From: Pseudomonas koreensis
Lineage (GTDB): Bacteria > Pseudomonadota > Gammaproteobacteria > Pseudomonadales > Pseudomonadaceae
Reading direction: 5' to 3'
Length of the DNA: 64,000 bases
Assembly: GCF_025447595.1 (NCBI RefSeq)
Contig: NZ_JAOEJU010000003.1
Location: 186,001-250,000, forward strand
Part shown: positions 61,066 through 64,000 of the stretch, piece by piece
Numbering within the stretch: the stretch's first letter is position 1
Layout of the letters: each line of letters begins with the position of its first letter
The notes under the pieces: generated by a model
What the model saw: only the letters and a program-made list of their open reading frames with translations
Told to the model about the DNA's origin: nothing
Databases searched by the model: none
Program-made: the position numbers and the translations under genes

Positions 61066-61280
61066 GCGTTACAAACAGTGTTTCAACGACGAGACAGTTA
61101 TTTTGAAACGTACGTTCGAGCGAACTAACCGCCTGTCTGACATTTCAATCGTCATACATACATTTGCAAACTCAACGGATAGCATGCGCGCCGCATTTCC
61201 AGTTGGCATACCAGTTGACCAAAGAGTCAGCAAAACCAGGAATATCCCCACAAACTTTACAAGCCTTGCAGAGAACTAAG

Positions 61281-61553
61281 TTGCGCGACGATTTTGCAAT
61301 CAAACAGGTCAGCGGCCTGGAGTGTATTCATCTGTCCTCGACAGAACGCTTTCAACTCGACTGTTTTATCGGCCACTACATAAAGACTCGAAACCTGCGT
61401 GACGTACCCGGTATCGACCGCATCCTGCGCGCCACCCTCGAAAACTATCCCTGCCACCCGCCGGTGATGGTCAACGAGCTGAATGCCTGGATCGACAAGA
61501 CCTTGGGTTATCGGGCCTCCCACCCCGATTTCACGCAGCTGGAAGATCTTTGA
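61281..61553 (+). CDS. Hypothetical small protein
   Basis: A 90-residue cytoplasmic protein I do not recognise. The C-terminal part, LRDVPGIDRILRATLENYPCHPP and LNAWIDKTLGYRASHPDF, looks evolved. The start is uncertain: the TTG at 61281 has GAGA seven bases upstream and is the most downstream plausible codon, while the frame stays open to a TTG at 61164. The upstream 271 bases, 61010-61280, are AT-rich and hold no other clear gene. A terminator follows. Confidence 0.5.
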   Translation: MRDDFAIKQVSGLECIHLSSTERFQLDCFIGHYIKTRNLRDVPGIDRILRATLENYPCHPPVMVNELNAWIDKTLGYRASHPDFTQLEDL

Positions 61554-61559
61554 TGAAAC

Positions 61560-61589
61560 GAAAAAGCCCCGCAATCGCGGGGCTTTTTC
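61560..61589. terminator. Bidirectional intrinsic terminator
   Basis: A perfect 12-bp stem (AAAAAGCCCCGC with its complement), flanked by A and T runs, separates the convergent 61281 and 61600 genes. Confidence 0.9.
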
Positions 61590-61599
61590 GTTGTGGCGT

Positions 61600-61746
61600 T
61601 CAGGGTTTCAGCGGGCGTTCCTGATCACGGTCGGACAACTCGCGGCTGTCGTCATGCTTCCAGGTCTGCTCCTTGTGTTTCTCCCGCTCGATCTCTTCTT
61701 CACTCGGTTCGTCATCTTCTTCAGGACGTTTCTGCTCGGTTGCCAT
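61600..61746 (-). CDS. 48-residue highly charged small protein
   Basis: A short ORF with GAGGTG four bases before its ATG and a terminator immediately after its stop. The product begins MATEQKRPEEDDEPSEEEIE, continues REKHKEQTWKHDDSRELSD and ends RPLKP. It is over half charged residues, so it is probably disordered or a short helix. I do not recognise a family. The good ribosome site and terminator make it a likely real gene. Confidence 0.6.
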   Translation of the reverse strand: MATEQKRPEEDDEPSEEEIEREKHKEQTWKHDDSRELSDRDQERPLKP

Positions 61747-61786
61747 GTTCACCTCGCTAATGGAATTCATCCATTAAGCGTAGAAC

Positions 61787-62101
61787 TTAAAGCCACCAGC
61801 GCAATAGAAAGAAGAACGCCATGCTCAATAGCATGCTAAGCAATGTATTACGCGTGTAGATCACCAGGCCGATTGCCACTAGTGAACTCAGCAGATAAGG
61901 GTTATCCCACTGCAGATTCAGTTGTTTGTCCGGCATGAATACAATCGGCCCGCAAATCGCGGTCAACATGCCCGGCACGGCAAAACCGAGAAATTGCCGC
62001 GCGTTGCTGCTCAAACGCACCGGCAAGCGCGGTTCTAGAAACACGTAACGGTTGAGGAACACCAGAATCCCCATGCCGACAATCACTGCCCAGACCATCA
62101 T
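61787..62101 (-). CDS. azlD: AzlD family branched-chain amino-acid transport protein
   Basis: A 104-residue membrane protein with about four hydrophobic segments (MMVWAVIVGMGILVFLNRYV at the start, FLGFAVPGMLTAICGPIVF in the middle). It is the small partner of AzlC, and together they export branched-chain amino acids in relatives such as BrnFE. The ATG overlaps the AzlC TGA by four bases, so the two are coupled. A second ATG follows immediately. Confidence 0.87.
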   Translation of the reverse strand: MMVWAVIVGMGILVFLNRYVFLEPRLPVRLSSNARQFLGFAVPGMLTAICGPIVFMPDKQLNLQWDNPYLLSSLVAIGLVIYTRNTLLSMLLSMAFFFLLRWWL

Positions 62102-62796
62102 GTGCGCTCCCGATACAACTTGTTGCAGATAAACCCGGCAGTCATGCCGGCCAGGCCCGACAGCACCAGCGCCGAACCCCATTGCCAGTAGCTGAACAAC
62201 ACCGAGCAGAACAGCGACACCGCCACGCAGACCACCGTCGGCACATTGCGCACCACCGGGGTGATCAGGGCGATGAAGGTCGCAGCAATCGAGAAGTCCA
62301 GCCCCAGGTGTTCAAGCCCCGGAATGCTGCTGCCAAGCACGATGCCGGCCAGGGTGAAGAGGTTCCAGGCGATGTAGAACGTCAGGCCGACGCCCAACGC
62401 GTACCAGCGGTTGAATTGCTGACGATCATGCTGACTGGTCAGGGCAAACAGCTCATCGGTGAGCAAAAAGCCCAGACCGATTCGCCAGCGACCCGGCAAC
62501 GGCGAAATCACGTGGCGCATGCTCATGCCGTAAAGCAAATGCTGCGAAGTCAGCAACAGCGTGGTCAGCAGAATCGAGAAAATTCCCGCGCCGCCCTTGA
62601 GCATGCCGATCGCCACCAATTGCGCAGCGCCGGCGAACACGATGCTCGACAGGCCCTGCCCTTGCAGCGGCGTGAGGTTGGCTTCGATCGCCATGGAGCC
62701 GGCCAGCAGCCCCCACGGCGCGGTGGCCAGGGATAACGGCATGATCGCCGCGGCTCCGCGAAGAAAGGCACTGCGCGGCATTAATGAGTCAGACAT
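62098..62796 (-). CDS. azlC: AzlC family branched-chain amino-acid transport protein
   Basis: A 232-residue inner-membrane protein with about seven hydrophobic segments. The family pattern includes IMPLSLATAPWGLLAGSMA, SSIVFAGAAQLVAIGML and QHLLYGMSMRHVISPLPG. With AzlD it forms a predicted branched-chain amino-acid exporter. The start at 62796 gives the usual short N-terminus. No regulator is visible in the short gap upstream. Confidence 0.88.
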   Translation of the reverse strand: MSDSLMPRSAFLRGAAAIMPLSLATAPWGLLAGSMAIEANLTPLQGQGLSSIVFAGAAQLVAIGMLKGGAGIFSILLTTLLLTSQHLLYGMSMRHVISPLPGRWRIGLGFLLTDELFALTSQHDRQQFNRWYALGVGLTFYIAWNLFTLAGIVLGSSIPGLEHLGLDFSIAATFIALITPVVRNVPTVVCVAVSLFCSVLFSYWQWGSALVLSGLAGMTAGFICNKLYRERT

Positions 62797-62951
62797 AACA
62801 CTCTTCAACCGTGAGACAAGACCCCGGACTCTGCCAGCAAACGCCCGTTCATGGCTTGAACAATCTTGCGCAGTTGGCGCAAATCCTTCCTTCGGTCAGT
62901 CGTTTACCGGCGTAACATGGCAGCCATTCACACACGCGTCAGGGAGACGAC

Positions 62952-63338
62952 ATGCTGTATCGAATAGCCGCCGACGGGCTGGTGCTGTTTCATCTGCTGT
63001 TCATTCTGTTCGTACTGTTCGGCGGGCTGCTGGTGCTCAAGTGGCCGCGGCTGATCTGGCTGCATTTACCGGCGGCGGCCTGGGGCGTGGCGGTCGAGGT
63101 GTTGCACCTGACGTGTCCGCTGACCTATTGGGAAAACCTGATGCGCCACGCTGCCGGGCAGACCGAATACGCGGGTGGCTTCATCGAACATTACGTCTGG
63201 CCGATCATCTACCCGGCCGGCCTGACGCCGCAGATCCAGCTGGTGCTGGGCAGCGTGGTGCTGGTGGTCAACCTGTTGGTCTTTGGGCGCCTGATTCGCC
63301 GCTGGAAACTGCGGCGCGCCGCGCGCATTCCGTTTTAA
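62952..63338 (+). CDS. DUF2784 family membrane protein
   Basis: A 128-residue protein with three or four membrane segments (LVLFHLLFILFVLFGGLLVL, then IWLHLPAAAWGVAVEVL). The conserved LTCPLTYWEN stretch near the middle identifies DUF2784. Function unknown. GGGAGA precedes the ATG. Its stop overlaps that of the convergent DUF3087 gene by four bases. Confidence 0.85.
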   Translation: MLYRIAADGLVLFHLLFILFVLFGGLLVLKWPRLIWLHLPAAAWGVAVEVLHLTCPLTYWENLMRHAAGQTEYAGGFIEHYVWPIIYPAGLTPQIQLVLGSVVLVVNLLVFGRLIRRWKLRRAARIPF

Positions 63339-63856
63339 CGAGCTTTCAGGGTTTCCAGCCAGGCCGGATCGAGGCGCGTTTGATCGGTGTCCAGACCGAG
63401 CGCCTCCATCCGCGCCTTGTGTGCTTCGACTTCCCGGTGCAGTTGCGCATGATCGCTGGAGTTGCCGTCCAGTTCATGCATCTGGGTCAACCCTAGGTGA
63501 TAAAAGCGCAGCACCTTCATCGCCACCGGATCACCCTTCTCCACCGCCGCCGTCACCTGATGCATGACGTTGGTGACGCTCATCAAACTGCGTTTGAGCC
63601 GCCAGCCGTACACCGCCGGGGCCATCCAGGTCTGATTCCAGAATCGCCCGCGCAGTAATGCCGCCGTCAGCAGAAATGCGCCGAACACTCCGCCGACATT
63701 GAATCGCAGATTATCCCCGCCCGGCTCGCCGAACAGCGCCACCGCCGCCGTCGAAAATGCCATCGCCAGCACCAGAAACAGCACCGCAATGATCAGCGTG
63801 CTGCGCCGGGTCTGCTGGCGATAAGTGATGGCATCGATCGGTTGAATCTCGAACAT
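63335..63856 (-). CDS. DUF3087 family membrane protein
   Basis: A 173-residue protein with two N-terminal membrane segments (about residues 20-42, STLIIAVLFLVLAMAFSTA, and 52-66) and a cytoplasmic helical C-terminus with KVLRFYHLGLTQMHELDGNS. This matches what I recall of DUF3087. Function unknown. It converges with the DUF2784 gene. The remaining 144 bases to the window end hold only a possible gene start near 63967. Confidence 0.8.
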   Translation of the reverse strand: MFEIQPIDAITYRQQTRRSTLIIAVLFLVLAMAFSTAAVALFGEPGGDNLRFNVGGVFGAFLLTAALLRGRFWNQTWMAPAVYGWRLKRSLMSVTNVMHQVTAAVEKGDPVAMKVLRFYHLGLTQMHELDGNSSDHAQLHREVEAHKARMEALGLDTDQTRLDPAWLETLKAR

Positions 63857-64000
63857 CGCGACAGGCTTCCATGGCTTGAGTTAAAAAGAGGCTGCGCATT
63901 ATCGCCTCTGAGGCGGATTTAGCTATGCTGGAGCGCCTTTTCATCTTTTCAACGTCCAACGGGGACATGGCGATACCACGCAGATCGTGCCATCTTCATT

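Noticed and set aside
61055..61279. A 74-codon plus-strand frame before the 90-residue protein
   Set aside because: Its start codon lies inside the terminator hairpin after yedK and the translation has no recognisable feature. A shorter internal ATG at 61184 remains possible but unsupported.
63967..64000. Possible gene start at the right edge
   Set aside because: An ATG with a GGGG stretch upstream is visible, but only 11 codons remain, too few to support a gene.

Overview
The window looks like a chromosomal segment of a fluorescent Pseudomonas (P. fluorescens group). The support is a high-GC, densely coded sequence, Pseudomonas-type REP/REPIN repeats (GTGGGAGCGAG...CTCGCGAT), many LysR regulator/catabolic-operon pairs, and small families typical of the genus (DUF1652, DUF2024, DUF3087). 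I see no rRNA, tRNA, CRISPR array, transposase or phage gene.

Layout. (1) 0-1.1 kb: a polyamine-type periplasmic binding protein. (2) 1.4-15.4 kb: two NCS1 nucleobase-type permeases frame a flavin reductase, a luciferase-like monooxygenase, an HxlR regulator with an alpha/beta hydrolase, an FAD monooxygenase, RidA, DUF1028, an ArgE-type deacylase, a GST, a second HxlR regulator, an isochorismatase-type hydrolase and an aldehyde dehydrogenase. Together these contain a counterpart of nearly every Rut-pathway component, which suggests oxidative and hydrolytic breakdown of an N-heterocycle or ureide. (3) 15.5-16.7 kb: a two-domain molbindin with an almost textbook ModE operator upstream, and an M24 peptidase. 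(4) 16.8-19.6 kb: a three-gene accessory operon of unknown function led by a PD-(D/E)XK nuclease-like protein. It is the best candidate here for an undescribed, possibly defensive, system. (5) 19.7-28.6 kb: ptrR/sad (putrescine/GABA end-pathway), an SDR with a LysR regulator, a DUF1624 membrane protein, and the large YdiJ-type D-2-hydroxyacid dehydrogenase with a LysR regulator.

(6) 28.6-43.5 kb: sugar-acid catabolism. There is a glucarate-dehydratase-family enzyme with an MFS transporter (both with TTG starts) and a LysR regulator; a DUF6338 membrane protein coupled to a 48-residue ORF; an ALDH-MFS-enolase-GMC oxidoreductase operon with a LysR regulator; and an outer-membrane porin with another LysR regulator. 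(7) 43.5-45.0 kb: a lone 510-residue protein with a C-terminal PD-(D/E)XK-like domain. (8) 45.2-49.8 kb: formaldehyde-activating-enzyme homologue, aldo/keto reductase, succinate-semialdehyde-type dehydrogenase and MFS transporter in one operon. (9) 50-54.1 kb: a MarR regulator with a cysteine tail divergent from a secreted protein-DUF2024-Rof operon, then an NDH-2-like flavoprotein divergent from an Rrf2 regulator. (10) 54.2-64 kb: mostly housekeeping and small genes: lipoprotein, NUDIX, DUF1652, polysaccharide deacetylase, sulfonate-type ABC components without an ATPase, YedK/HMCES, AzlCD, DUF2784 and DUF3087.

Most of the window is catabolic accessory capacity built from regulator-plus-operon modules, separated by REPINs and strong intrinsic terminators. 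All functions are inferred by reading motifs; no database search was run.
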